A stretch of 11,182 nucleotides of DNA from Clostridiales bacterium (GTDB taxonomy: Bacteria > Bacillota > Clostridia > Lachnospirales > Lachnospiraceae), in NCBI GenBank assembly GCA_029267975.1, contig JAJUHH010000056.1, positions 1 to 11,182 of the forward strand, given 5' to 3'. The notes under the pieces were generated by a model that had not been told where the DNA came from, searched no databases, and saw only the letters and a program-made list of their open reading frames with translations. Positions 1 through 8,900 of this stretch are shown here, in pieces (positions within the stretch are counted from its first letter, which is position 1; each line of letters begins with the position of its first letter). The position numbers and the translations under genes are program-made.

Positions 1-564
1 ATGATTTCGAGAATGAAATACATTGAGCGTTGGGCGCTGATGCGCAATTCTATTTCAGAAAATATCAGTGAGCATTCTCTTGAGGTAAGTATCCTGGCTC
101 ATGCGCTGGCTATCATTGGCAGGGAGCGCTTTGGCAATCCATTGAATGCAGAGAAGGCAGCGCTTATAGGCATTTATCACGATGCGACTGAGATTATTAC
201 CGGTGATATGCCTACCCCAATCAAGTATTTTAATGAAAATATACAGGGAGCCTTTCGGGCGGTGGAGCACGCCGCAGCCGAAAGGCTATTGCATATGCTT
301 CCGGAGGATATCCGTAAAAGCTATGAGAGCATTTTCTTTCCTATGGAGGAGGACGCTTATCTCTGGAAGCTGGTGAAGGCAGCGGATAAGCTGTCTGCCT
401 TAATCAAATGTATCGAAGAACGAAAGGCAGGCAATAGCGAATTCGCCAGTGCGGAAAAATCACTTCGAGAGATACTTATTGCCATGAATTTACCCGAGCT
501 CGATGCCTTTATGAAGGATTTTCTACCTGCGTATGATATGACTTTGGATGAACTAAACCGGTAG
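1..564 (+). CDS. yfbR: YfbR-like HD-domain 5'-deoxynucleotidase (5' end probably cut)
   Basis: Metal-dependent phosphohydrolase of the YfbR family, which removes the 5'-phosphate from deoxynucleoside monophosphates in the cytoplasm and helps balance dNTP pools. Seen in the sequence: the HD-domain metal ligands H25 (in ISEHS), H60-D61 (in YHDATE) and D129 (in KAADKL), plus the family's RW at 10-11, TGDMPTP at 67-73 and the KCIEE stretch near 136-140. Recalled from E. coli YfbR, each of these falls about eight residues later, at H33, H68-D69 and D137. The window begins with ATG, but this Met aligns with an internal position, so the true start is probably just upstream and the first few residues are missing. 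It stands alone; 186 bp separate it from the next gene's start. The family call is firm. Substrate preference cannot be read from sequence. Confidence 0.9.
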   Translation: MISRMKYIERWALMRNSISENISEHSLEVSILAHALAIIGRERFGNPLNAEKAALIGIYHDATEIITGDMPTPIKYFNENIQGAFRAVEHAAAERLLHMLPEDIRKSYESIFFPMEEDAYLWKLVKAADKLSALIKCIEERKAGNSEFASAEKSLREILIAMNLPELDAFMKDFLPAYDMTLDELNR

Positions 565-587
565 AAAACGAAACTGATAGAAATCGG

Positions 588-648
588 TAGGATAAGAATG
601 CAAAGGATAAACGAGCGGTATCCTAATCGTAGGTAACCATTGGTTGCC
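588..648 (+). other. Two inverted repeats in the YfbR-XRE gap
   Basis: TAGGATA (588-594) pairs with TATCCTA (619-625). A second short hairpin, GGTAACC (632-638) with GGTTGCC (642-648), has one G-U pair and a 3-nt loop. Neither is followed by a clear T-run, so a role as terminator of the nucleotidase gene is only possible. Confidence 0.3.
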
Positions 649-736
649 AAATTGTTAATCCGGGTTGGTGGTTCTTTGGGAGCGAACGTTTTATGATTAT
701 CCTGTAGCTATACGATAGTGATAATTCTTTATAGTG

Positions 737-742
737 AAAGGA
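737..742 (+). promoter_or_regulatory. Ribosome site fixing the XRE start at 751
   Basis: AAAGGA with 8 nt spacing to the ATG at 751. This favours the internal ATG over the in-frame GTG at 718. Confidence 0.6.
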
Positions 743-750
743 ATGATGGT

Positions 751-1428
751 ATGAAGTTTGGAGAACGGATTGCACAGATCAGAAAAGAAAAAGGTTTTTC
801 CCAGGAAGACCTTGCGGAGCAGTTGGGTATATCAAGACAGGCCATAGCCAAGTGGGAAGCGGGCCTATCCTATCCGGATGTAGATAATTTAATTATGCTC
901 TCGAATATATTTAAGATCAGTATTGACCGGATGTTAAAATCCCAGGAAGGAACATGTGACAGCTTTTCGGGGAATGAAAAGAAGGGACTGCCGGAAGCAG
1001 CAATCACTTTCTTATGTAAAGCAAAGAAGGAGTGCTATGCAGGGCAGGGAGCCATGGTTGCATCTTCCAGACCGCAGTCATATGATTATCGGTATTCAGA
1101 TGGGGAGTATAGCTATTATGATTCTTACTTCGGAGGAGAAAGGTTTGCAGGAGAAGAAGTATTCTATATAAAAGAACAGCCTGTTTATGCAATGAATTAT
1201 TGTGGTCGCACCTTGGGAGATGATTTTTCAGGTAATTTTCTTATGGAAGCATTGAAGCTGGTCCCAGAGGAATATCCCTTCCGTGGTCCATTCGTACATA
1301 AGAACGGAGACTATGCCTATCACTGCATTGTACAGGGAGATATTGAATGGTTTCAAGGTTATGAAGAGATATTCCTCTTAGAGAAGAAAGTCTATGAATG
1401 TCATTTTCATGGCGGTATGATCAAATAG
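751..1428 (+). CDS. XRE-family HTH regulator with C-terminal DUF5680 domain
   Basis: A 225-residue probable DNA-binding regulator. Residues about 4-60 form a Cro/C1-type helix-turn-helix: the stretch from SQEDLAEQLGISRQAIAKW (17-35) to the YPDVDNL turn (41-47) is typical of clostridial XRE proteins. Residues about 80-225 match the DUF5680 pattern as I know it, rich in Tyr and Gly: a DSYFGGERFAGEE stretch, AMNYCGR, RGPF, and a C-terminal CHFHGG. DUF5680 has no established function and is often fused to XRE domains, suggesting a sensory or effector part. The ATG at 751 is chosen because AAAGGA (737-742) lies 8 nt upstream. An in-frame GTG at 718 would add 11 residues without a good ribosome site. 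The target is unknown. The AlkZ-related gene 120 bp downstream on the same strand is a plausible co-transcribed neighbour. Confidence 0.85.
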   Translation: MKFGERIAQIRKEKGFSQEDLAEQLGISRQAIAKWEAGLSYPDVDNLIMLSNIFKISIDRMLKSQEGTCDSFSGNEKKGLPEAAITFLCKAKKECYAGQGAMVASSRPQSYDYRYSDGEYSYYDSYFGGERFAGEEVFYIKEQPVYAMNYCGRTLGDDFSGNFLMEALKLVPEEYPFRGPFVHKNGDYAYHCIVQGDIEWFQGYEEIFLLEKKVYECHFHGGMIK

Positions 1429-1449
1429 AGGATAATCTGCAACAGGTAA

Positions 1450-1527
1450 GTAAGAATATCATACGTAAGAATGACAAATGTAAGAATACCAGACAGCAAC
1501 AATACCATACAGTAAGAATTGAACATT
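1450..1527 (+). repeat. Tandem array of five 15-16 bp units upstream of the AlkZ-related gene
   Basis: GTAAGAAT occurs exactly at 1450-1457, 1465-1472, 1480-1487 and 1512-1519. A degenerate copy, GCAACAAT at 1496-1503, fills the gap, giving unit starts at 1450, 1465, 1480, 1496 and 1512. The rough consensus is GTAAGAATACCATAC. The array fills most of the intergenic space and ends about 20 bp before the start codon. It may be a cluster of binding sites or simple slippage duplication. Confidence 0.7.
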
Positions 1528-1548
1528 GCATAAAATGGGGGAATTATT

Positions 1549-2274
1549 GTGATTACGATTAACGGTAATTGGGTAATGGAAGGTGTTGACCTTCAGGATC
1601 CTATGCGAATTATAACATGCGATGAGCTGTCAGACTATATTGATAAGGTCGGATTTCTCCCCTTATTTAAGAATAATGTTCCCGGTTTTTCCGTTGAGGA
1701 GCGTACCGCAGCTCAGTGCTGGTGGGGACCTGATCCCTTGAAAGATCCCTGGGTCTGGCGTGAGGTAATTGCCCAGGAGGGGAAGATCGCTTATGGTAAG
1801 CTCTTTTCCAATCGGGCAGGTTTTATCTCAAGGAAATGGTATCCAATCTTTGCAGCCTACCGAAGAAACGGCTATGATTTTGACAGTAGGTATGAGGATG
1901 GTCTTGCCAGCTATCGGTCCAAGAAGATAATGGATGTACTTATGGAATATGAAGTACTTCCTTCCAATGAAATCAAAGCACTTGCTGGCTTTGGCAAGGA
2001 TGGAGAAAAAGGCTTTGAGGGAGTAATGACGACACTACAGATGCAGACTTATATTACCGTGCGCAGCTTCAAGAAGAGAAGTAACAAGAAGAATCAGGAA
2101 TATGGCTGGCCGGTAGCCAACTTTAGCTTGAGTGAGCATCTGTTTGGAGAGGATTATGTTCGCTCGGCATATCATCTGAAGGAAGAGGAAGCAAAGCAAT
2201 TAATCATCGATCAAGTAAAATCAATCAGCCCGGAAGCACAGCTAAGAGACATTGAAAAAGTAATCAGAGGGTAA
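1549..2274 (+). CDS. AlkZ-related protein
   Basis: A 241-residue soluble protein that I recognise as the short clostridial type annotated as AlkZ-related, after the AlkZ/YcaQ alkyl-base DNA glycosylases. Visible landmarks are GFLPLF at 35-40, a Trp-rich WWGPDPLKDPWVWRE segment at 58-72, GKLFSNRAGFIS at 83-94, YRRNGYDFD at 104-112, and LQMQTYITVR at 163-172 followed by YGWPVA at 185-190. The Q164-x-Q166 pair recalls the catalytic QxQ-type motif of AlkZ proteins, but that equivalence is inference. The protein is much shorter than full AlkZ enzymes (roughly 370 residues or more), so repair activity is unproven. The start is GTG at 1549, with GGGGGA (1537-1542) 6 nt before it; an in-frame ATG at 1576 is the alternative. 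It follows the XRE gene and ends in a long hairpin. Confidence 0.75.
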   Translation: MITINGNWVMEGVDLQDPMRIITCDELSDYIDKVGFLPLFKNNVPGFSVEERTAAQCWWGPDPLKDPWVWREVIAQEGKIAYGKLFSNRAGFISRKWYPIFAAYRRNGYDFDSRYEDGLASYRSKKIMDVLMEYEVLPSNEIKALAGFGKDGEKGFEGVMTTLQMQTYITVRSFKKRSNKKNQEYGWPVANFSLSEHLFGEDYVRSAYHLKEEEAKQLIIDQVKSISPEAQLRDIEKVIRG

Positions 2275-2691
2275 ATGATGGGGCTGTTGCAGATATAAGT
2301 AATGAAGGATGGGATGCATGTTATCTTTTCCATCCTGATTCACTTATGTGATGCAACAGCATTTTTTTGTTTTCCTCTTATGGGTAATTACTCCTGTTTT
2401 CTTGTTTTCCTTTCAGATAGAAGTTATAATAGATGCAGATGTAATCCATAAAATTTGGAGTTTTTTTACCCAGCTGAATACTGAAATACAGGAGCAGAAT
2501 TCACTTGGATTAATAATTTACAGTCCAGAAATAAGAGATTGAGCTGGGAAATTGCTTTAAGCGATCCGGTATTTACCAACAGAATTCATATGATAAATTT
2601 GGGAAAGTATATTCAGTTTTGAGGCAGCAGTGACGATATAACTAGTATATATTGGCTCTTCAAAGTGTGACCTACATAGGAGGAAAAAGAT
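2275..2691 (+). other. 417 bp intergenic region with terminator and possible decayed coding
   Basis: It holds the hairpin terminator at 2283-2369, then about 250 bp without a convincing gene. A 64-codon reading frame at 2348-2542 begins inside the terminator arm and is unlikely to be real. In the next frame, 2485-2622 is open and protein-like (it includes RLSWEIALSDPVFTNRIHM) but lacks a start, so it may be a frameshifted relic. A weak promoter candidate for the following gene is TTGAGG (2619-2624) with TAGTAT (2643-2648). AGGAGG at 2678-2683 is the ribosome site for the gene at 2692. Confidence 0.5.
2283..2369 (+). terminator. Long imperfect hairpin terminator after the AlkZ-related gene
   Basis: The outer arms GCTGTTGCA (2283-2291) and TGCAACAGC (2352-2360) pair perfectly. 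The inner arms GGATGG (2307-2312) and CCATCC (2330-2335) also pair, with ATAAGT/ACTTAT matching between them. Seven Ts follow at 2362-2368. The arms span about 30 nt each, longer than a usual intrinsic terminator. Confidence 0.8.
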
Positions 2692-3855
2692 ATGACGAAA
2701 CTTAAGTATGTTAAAGATAAATGGGCTCCAACAATGAAAGGGATCCTTCCGCTAATGGCACTTATCCTGCTGCTGGCTGTGGTGAAGCTATTAGGCCCAA
2801 CCAATGCGACTGCCAATACAGGTGCCCAGGTAAATGTGGTTGTTAATTATCTTACAGAGACAGCTACGATATCAGCTGGTCCGGGAGGAAGCAATGCCTT
2901 CTATATCAGTCTTGATAAGGGCAAGACCTGGGAGGGAATTAATGCCGGAGATATGGACATTGCAGCCTTTCTTTCAACCAAGGAAGTCGACCTTTACTTT
3001 AAAGGAAACAAGGATACAATTCCCAGAATAGTAACCTTAATGGCAGAGCCGCCAGAACCGAAGGTTACCTATACCGTGAATAGCGGGATTGGTCGTATTA
3101 TATATTCAACCACTACTGGGGGAAGCGTGGAATATCGCAATGGTGCCAACGGAACATGGAAACCAGCGGTAAATAATATGCCGACCTCATTATATGAGAT
3201 TAAAGGTACTACCCTTTATTATCGGACAGCCGCTACTACAAGCTCCCGCCCCAGTAAGATTGCATCCATTAAAGTTCCCAAAAGACCTACTGCACCTGCC
3301 GTAAAGCTAGATGGAAGCAAGCTTATGCTAACAGGTTTTAAACCTGGGGAGACAGAGTATCGGATCAATGACGAGGTAGCTTGGACAACCTTCCCTGTGA
3401 CTGATTTGAAGGCAAAATCAATCAGTTTATACACCTTGTTTACCTATGGAGTGGCTTCCAGTTCGACACCTCTGCCAGCAGGTAAAATAGAATTTCGTAC
3501 CAAAGGATCGGATAAGAAGGTGACATCAGCCTCTAAGATCATTGAGATCCCTGCACAGTTACCCTGTCCGGATGTTATATATATTAGCGGAACCACCATA
3601 ACCATCTCAGATTCAACCCCCAAGAGAAATTATGAGTATGCCAGGGTTGCTGCCGGTTCTACCCTTGATTTTTCTACTGCGAAATGGACCACTATACCTA
3701 CGAATAAACCAACCATAATCACGAAGGTTAATGTTAACGACAAGATTTATGTTCGTATAAAATCCTATACCGATTCTGTTACCAAACAGATTATTCCGGC
3801 ATCTACCTGCAAGGAAATTACAATTACCTCTATCACACCCGGAAAGACGAAATAA
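2692..3855 (+). CDS. Secreted or surface protein with about four degenerate beta-rich modules
   Basis: A 387-residue protein of unrecognised family. The N-terminus is a signal peptide or membrane anchor: basic residues to K17, a hydrophobic core about 18-34, and an A39-T40-A41 site that would suit signal peptidase I. The rest has no Walker, metal or catalytic motif. It is Thr/Ser/Lys/Val-rich and shows repeating modules of about 80-90 residues (roughly 46-122, 123-202, 203-293, 294-380). Each has a Tyr strand (YIS 71, YR 148-149, YR 223-224, YAR 316-318), a Trp (W80, W156, W231, W332), a second Tyr/Phe-Arg strand, and a closing [IV]P followed by Pro-rich linkers. This resembles Ig-like or FN3-like beta-sandwich repeats. 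AGGAGG lies 8 nt before the ATG. It has no LPxTG or S-layer anchor and no obvious enzymatic partner. An adhesive or cell-envelope role is only inferred. Confidence 0.75.
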   Translation: MTKLKYVKDKWAPTMKGILPLMALILLLAVVKLLGPTNATANTGAQVNVVVNYLTETATISAGPGGSNAFYISLDKGKTWEGINAGDMDIAAFLSTKEVDLYFKGNKDTIPRIVTLMAEPPEPKVTYTVNSGIGRIIYSTTTGGSVEYRNGANGTWKPAVNNMPTSLYEIKGTTLYYRTAATTSSRPSKIASIKVPKRPTAPAVKLDGSKLMLTGFKPGETEYRINDEVAWTTFPVTDLKAKSISLYTLFTYGVASSSTPLPAGKIEFRTKGSDKKVTSASKIIEIPAQLPCPDVIYISGTTITISDSTPKRNYEYARVAAGSTLDFSTAKWTTIPTNKPTIITKVNVNDKIYVRIKSYTDSVTKQIIPASTCKEITITSITPGKTK

Positions 3856-3901
3856 TGTTGTAAGAAATAACATTATAATACATAGCAATATAAGGATATA
3901 C

Positions 3902-3953
3902 AAAAAAGATGACCCTGAAGAGGATACGAGAAGTATCACTTCAGGGTTAATTT
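3902..3953. terminator. Strong hairpin after the secreted protein gene
   Basis: ACCCTGAAG (3912-3920) pairs with CTTCAGGGT (3939-3947). An inner GATAC/GTATC helix (3923-3927, 3933-3937) closes a GAGAA loop. On the plus strand only a weak TTAATTT tail follows. On the minus strand six Ts (A-run 3902-3907) follow after 4 nt, so the signal is better as a minus-strand terminator, though it most likely ends the plus-strand gene. Confidence 0.7.
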
Positions 3954-4052
3954 ATATCCCATTCCTATACAGGTAATAGAAAGGAGTATTTAGGTAGTAT
4001 CTTTGAGTAATCCGGTTTATTGCACACGCATGCATCATGGGTGCCATAAAAC

Positions 4053-4073
4053 ATGTGTACATCATGTATACAT
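4053..4073 (+). promoter_or_regulatory. Tandem 10-bp dyads, candidate operator of the ABC operon
   Basis: ATGTGTACAT (4053-4062) and the perfect palindrome ATGTATACAT (4064-4073) are spaced 11 bp centre to centre, one helical turn. The location about 165 bp before the operon fits a repressor or activator site. No cognate regulator is seen in the window and no convincing promoter could be placed beside it. Confidence 0.35.
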
Positions 4074-4224
4074 TCAGACAATGTGACCAGAAAACCACAG
4101 AAAGTATTGAAAAGGTCTCTAGAATATATTACTATTATGCCATTGGACAATCAAGATCATTGGAGTCATTCTGCCATAATCGAGTTTTATTTTACCATAA
4201 TGGAAAGCAAAATCGGAACAGAAC

Positions 4225-4230
4225 GAGGGA
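4225..4230 (+). promoter_or_regulatory. Ribosome site fixing the first ABC start at 4238
   Basis: GAGGGA with 7 nt to the ATG at 4238. It supports this start over in-frame extensions reaching back to 4037, which would add 67 hydrophilic residues that do not resemble an exporter N-terminus. Confidence 0.65.
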
Positions 4231-4237
4231 TTACATC

Positions 4238-5956
4238 ATGAAGAAGGTCTTTAAGTATTTACGGGATTATAAAAAGGAAAGTATTTTGGCACCACTGTTA
4301 AAAATGCTGGAAGCATTGTTCGAGCTGTTTGTACCGCTCGTTGTGGCCAATATTATTGATCAAGGCATCGGAGGTCAAAACATACCCTATATTATCCGTA
4401 TGTGCCTGCTGATGATTTTATTGGCAGTTATCGGTCTGGCGTTTTCTATTATTGCGCAATATTTTGCATCGAAGGCAGCAGTAGGTACAGCAAGTTCCCT
4501 TCGATCCTCTCTCTTTTCACATATCCAGTCCCTTTCCTATACGGAGATGGATACCGTAGGAAGCTCTACTTTAATCACAAGGATGACAAGTGACATCAAT
4601 CAGATACAGAATGGAATTAACCTTTTCTTAAGACTATTCATGCGATCTCCTTTTATTGTCTTTGGAGCCATGATCATGGCTTTTACCATTGATAAAAAGG
4701 CTGCCTTGATTTTTATGGTGACCATCCCCCTTCTTTCCCTTGTTGTATTTGGGATTATGCTGATTACAAAGCCCATCTATCAGAAGATACAGGGGGGACT
4801 TGATAAGATACTGAGACTGACAAGGGAGAACTTAACCGGTGTTAGGGTCATTCGGGCCTTTCACAAAGAAGCAGAGGAGCTAAGAAACTTTAAAGAGGCC
4901 AATGAGAATCTGACAAATCTTCAAAAATTCGCAGGAAGGTTCTCGGGTCTGATGAACCCCATCACCTACATCATTATTAACAGTGCGATAATTGTACTCA
5001 TTTGGCAAGGTGCTGCCAGAGTAAACAGCGGAGATCTGACCCAGGGGCAGGTAGTAGCCTTATATAATTATATGTCCCAGATCCTGGTGGAGTTGATCAA
5101 GCTTGCCAATCTGATTGTCAGTCTGACCAAGGCCCTGGCTTGTGCAAAGCGTGTCGGAGATATCTTTGAGATAAAAAGCAGTATGGAAGAAGGAAATACA
5201 GCTGCGCAGGACAAGCAGGAATATGTAGTGGAGTTTTGTAAGGTAAGCTTAAAGTATGCAAATGCGGGGGAGGAATCCTTAACGGATATCAGCTTCCGGG
5301 CAAGAAGAGGGGAAACCATTGGTATCATTGGTGGTACCGGCTCCGGTAAAACCTCTTTGATTAATTTAATTCCAAGATTTTATGACGCTACTTCCGGCGA
5401 GGTCAGGATTGATGGAAGAAATGTAAAGGATTATTCCTTTGCGGCCTTAAACCATAAGATATCGGTGGTGCCCCAGATGGCGCAGTTGTTTCAGGGAAGT
5501 ATCCGGGATAACTTAAGGATAGGCAACAGAGATGCCTCAGAAGAAACCCTGCTTCAGGCCCTGGAGGTATCCCAGGCAATGGAGTTTGTGGCATCCAGGG
5601 AGGAAGGGCTGAATGCTCCCATAGAGCAGGGGGGAAAGAACCTGTCGGGCGGGCAAAAGCAGCGCCTTACCATTGCCAGAGCCCTGGTTAAAGGGGCAGA
5701 TATACTGATCCTGGATGATAGTGCCTCAGCTCTTGACTATGCAACGGATGCAAAGCTGAGAAAGGCGATCAGAGAATTAAAGCCGGCTCCCACGGTATTT
5801 ATCGTATCGCAAAGAGCCTCCACCATCATGTATGCGGATCAGATCATTGTGCTGGAGAACGGCAAGGTTGCGGGGATAGGTAAGCATGAGGAATTATTGG
5901 CTGCTTGTGATATCTATCAGGAGATTTACTATTCCCAATTTGAAAAGGAGGCATAG
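4238..5956 (+). CDS. Heterodimeric ABC exporter, subunit with degenerate catalytic site (TM287-like)
   Basis: A 572-residue half-transporter: six predicted membrane helices (about 16-38, 54-76, 134-150, 156-176, 240-258, 272-297) fused to a nucleotide-binding domain. Motifs: A-loop Y340, Walker A GGTGSGKT at 365-372 (K371), Q-loop Q413, a canonical LSGGQ signature at 469-473, Walker B ending D493-D494, D-loop SALD at 497-500, switch Q525. The catalytic Glu after Walker B is Asp, and the switch His is Gln (IVSQR). From established knowledge, this is the pattern of the non-hydrolysing composite site of TM287/288, BmrC/BmrD and LmrC/LmrD. It should pair with the downstream gene product, with ADP or drug-like export across the cytoplasmic membrane powered mainly by the other site; the substrate is unknown. 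The stop lies just 4 nt before the next start, indicating translational coupling. Confidence 0.92.
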   Translation: MKKVFKYLRDYKKESILAPLLKMLEALFELFVPLVVANIIDQGIGGQNIPYIIRMCLLMILLAVIGLAFSIIAQYFASKAAVGTASSLRSSLFSHIQSLSYTEMDTVGSSTLITRMTSDINQIQNGINLFLRLFMRSPFIVFGAMIMAFTIDKKAALIFMVTIPLLSLVVFGIMLITKPIYQKIQGGLDKILRLTRENLTGVRVIRAFHKEAEELRNFKEANENLTNLQKFAGRFSGLMNPITYIIINSAIIVLIWQGAARVNSGDLTQGQVVALYNYMSQILVELIKLANLIVSLTKALACAKRVGDIFEIKSSMEEGNTAAQDKQEYVVEFCKVSLKYANAGEESLTDISFRARRGETIGIIGGTGSGKTSLINLIPRFYDATSGEVRIDGRNVKDYSFAALNHKISVVPQMAQLFQGSIRDNLRIGNRDASEETLLQALEVSQAMEFVASREEGLNAPIEQGGKNLSGGQKQRLTIARALVKGADILILDDSASALDYATDAKLRKAIRELKPAPTVFIVSQRASTIMYADQIIVLENGKVAGIGKHEELLAACDIYQEIYYSQFEKEA

Positions 5957-8900
5957 GGTAATGAAGGATAGCAAAAAAGTTATACAGAAAGCCACCATTC
6001 AAATGCTGTGGGCTTATTTAAATAAATATCATATTTTCATTGTTATCTCCCTGTTGGCCGCAGTTATCACAGTAGCATCAACCTTATATGTACCTGTTTT
6101 AGTCGGAAATGCAATTGATTATATCATCGGTGCCGGTAATGTACACTTTACGAAGATTATGTCTATTCTCATTCAGGTTGCAGTAATGATAGGCATAACA
6201 GGCCTTTTCCAGTGGATCATGAATATCTGCAATAATAAGATTACCTATCATATTACCAGAGATATACGCAGTGAAGCCATTGAGAAAATTGAACGGCTTC
6301 CTTTAAAATATATTGACGGACATTCCCACGGTGATATTGTCAGCCGGGTGATTGCCGATGTGGACCAGCTTGCAGACGGTTTGCTGATGGGCTTTACACA
6401 GTTCTTTACGGGGGTCATTACGATTCTCGGAACCCTGGGCTTTATGTTTTCTATCAATGTCTATATCGCCCTGCTGGTAGTACTCTTAACACCCATATCA
6501 CTCCTGGTAGCCCGTTTTATTGCGACTCATACTTATTCTATGTTTAAACAGCACTCCGAGATCAGAGGAGAGCAGACGGCACTGATCAATGAAATGATTG
6601 GCGGGCAGAAGGTAGTAAAAGCCTTTGGATATGAACAGGAAGCCTTAAAAAGATTTGATTCCATTAATAAGAGGCTGCAGGAAAGCTCCTTAAAGGCAAT
6701 CTTTTATTCCTCCCTCACCAATCCGGGTACCAGGTTTGTCAACAGTCTGGTATACGCCGGTGTGGCAATCTTAGGAGCAATTGTAGCTGTGTTTGGCAAT
6801 TTAAGCGTGGGGCAGCTGTCCTGCTTTTTAAGCTATGCCAATCAATATACCAAGCCCTTCAATGAGATATCAGGTGTATTTACCGAGCTGCAGAATGCCC
6901 TGGCATGTGCCTCAAGGATATTTGAATTAATTGAAGAGGAGCCTCAGCAGCCGGAAGCGGAGAATGCAATCATCCTGTCAGATACAGAAGGAAATGTTGA
7001 ACTGCAGAATGTGTATTTTTCCTATCGTCCGGAGCAGCCCTTGATTGAAGACTTTAACCTAGAGGTACAGGGCGGACAGCGGGTTGCCATTGTTGGACCT
7101 ACGGGTTGCGGCAAAACTACGATTATTAATCTCCTGATGCGCTTTTATGAGATTAATTCCGGAGCTATCAAGGTTGATGGTAAGAATATCACGGATCTCA
7201 CTAGAGGAAGTCTTCGTAAATCCTATGGTATGGTCCTTCAGGATACCTGGCTAAAGTCAGGCACCATCCGAGAGAATATCACTCTGGGTAAGCCGGATGC
7301 CACGGAAGAGGAAATCATTAAGGCTGCCAAGGCTGCCCATTCTTATGATTTTATCAAGCGCCTGTCCCATGGCTTTGATACTTATATTACAGAAGAGGGC
7401 GGAGGCTTATCCCAGGGACAGAAGCAGCTCTTATGTATCACAAGAGTCATGCTTTGTCTGCCGCCCATGTTGATTCTGGATGAAGCAACCTCCTCCATCG
7501 ATACAAGAACAGAGCTGAAGATCCAGAGTGCCTTTGCAAAAATGATGGAAGGAAGAACGAGCTTTATCGTTGCTCACAGGCTTTCCACCATACAATCCGC
7601 AGATATTATTCTGGTGATGAAGGATGGTAAAATTATTGAGCAAGGGGACCACAAGACCCTGCTTGAGAAGAACGGCTTCTATGCACAGCTGTATAAGAGC
7701 CAGTTTGCCGCTTAATAAGGACAAACTGCTTCAGAGGGACAAATTGCTTTAAATCAGCTTCAAGAGCTAATCCGAAAAGAAAACCACCGAAAGGCTTTAC
7801 AGGCTTTCGGTGGTTGCGTCTTTTTGGTTCTATTATTCCCACTCAATCGTTGCCGGCGGCTTACCGGTAATATCGTAGCAAATTCTATTTACATGCTTGA
7901 CTTCATTGACAATTCTATTTGAGATCTTTCCAAGCAGGTCCCAGGGAAGCTCTGCAAACTCCGCAGTCATGAAATCGGTGGTAGTAACCGCACGAAGGGC
8001 TATAGTATAATCATAGGTACGCTCATCACCCATGACACCAACGCTGCGCAGGTTGGTCAGTACTGCAAAATACTGTCCGATACTGCGGTCAAGGCCTGCC
8101 TTGGCGATTTCTTCCCGATAGATATAATCTGCTTCCTGCAGGATACGAACCTTCTCCGGTGTAACCTCACCGATAATACGAATTGCAAGACCGGGGCCTG
8201 GGAAGGGCTGTCTGTACACTAATTTCTCCGGAATACCAAGCTCTAAGCCCGCTTTACGAACCTCATCCTTGAAAAGATTACGAAGAGGCTCAATAATTTC
8301 TTTAAAATCAACATAATCCGGAAGTCCGCCTACATTATGGTGGCTCTTAATGACAGCGGACTTACCAAGGCCGCTTTCAATGACATCGGGATAGATGGTT
8401 CCCTGTACCAGGAAGTCTACCGTTCCGATTTTCTTCGCTTCTTCTTCAAATACGCGGATAAATTCCTCACCGATGATCTTTCGTTTCTGCTCAGGCTCGG
8501 ATACGCCCGCCAGTTTATCATAAAAGCGTTGCTGTGCATTGACACGTACAAAATTGACATCGAACATGGTAGTGAAGACCTGTTCAACCTCATCGCCTTC
8601 ATTCTTACGAAGGAGACCGTGATCCACGAAGATACAGGTCAGCTGCTTACCAACAGCCTTACTGATCATAACTGCAGCTACGGAGGAGTCAACACCGCCG
8701 GAGAGTGCGCATAGCACCTTCTTATCACCAATTTTCTCTTTTAAGGATTTCACCATTTCTTCGGTAAAGGAGGACATTACCCAGTCGCCGGAGCATTTAC
8801 ATACATTATATAAGAAGTTATGAAGCATCTTGCTACCTTCCTGGGTGTGAAGCACCTCGGGATGGAACTGAACACCATAAAGCTTGCGCTCGACATCCTC

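Larger units (their letters stand above)
3856..4237 (+). other. 382 bp gap before the ABC operon: terminator, tandem dyad, no clear gene
   Basis: After the terminator at 3902-3953 the gap contains two adjacent dyads at 4053-4073 and a 27-codon Cys/His-rich frame at 4003-4086 with a TTG start. Frames at 4037-4237 (in frame with the ABC gene) and 4053-4241 (overlapping its start as ATGA) are open but lack ribosome sites and recognisable sequence. No MarR or TetR regulator gene, often found before such transporters, is present. Confidence 0.5.
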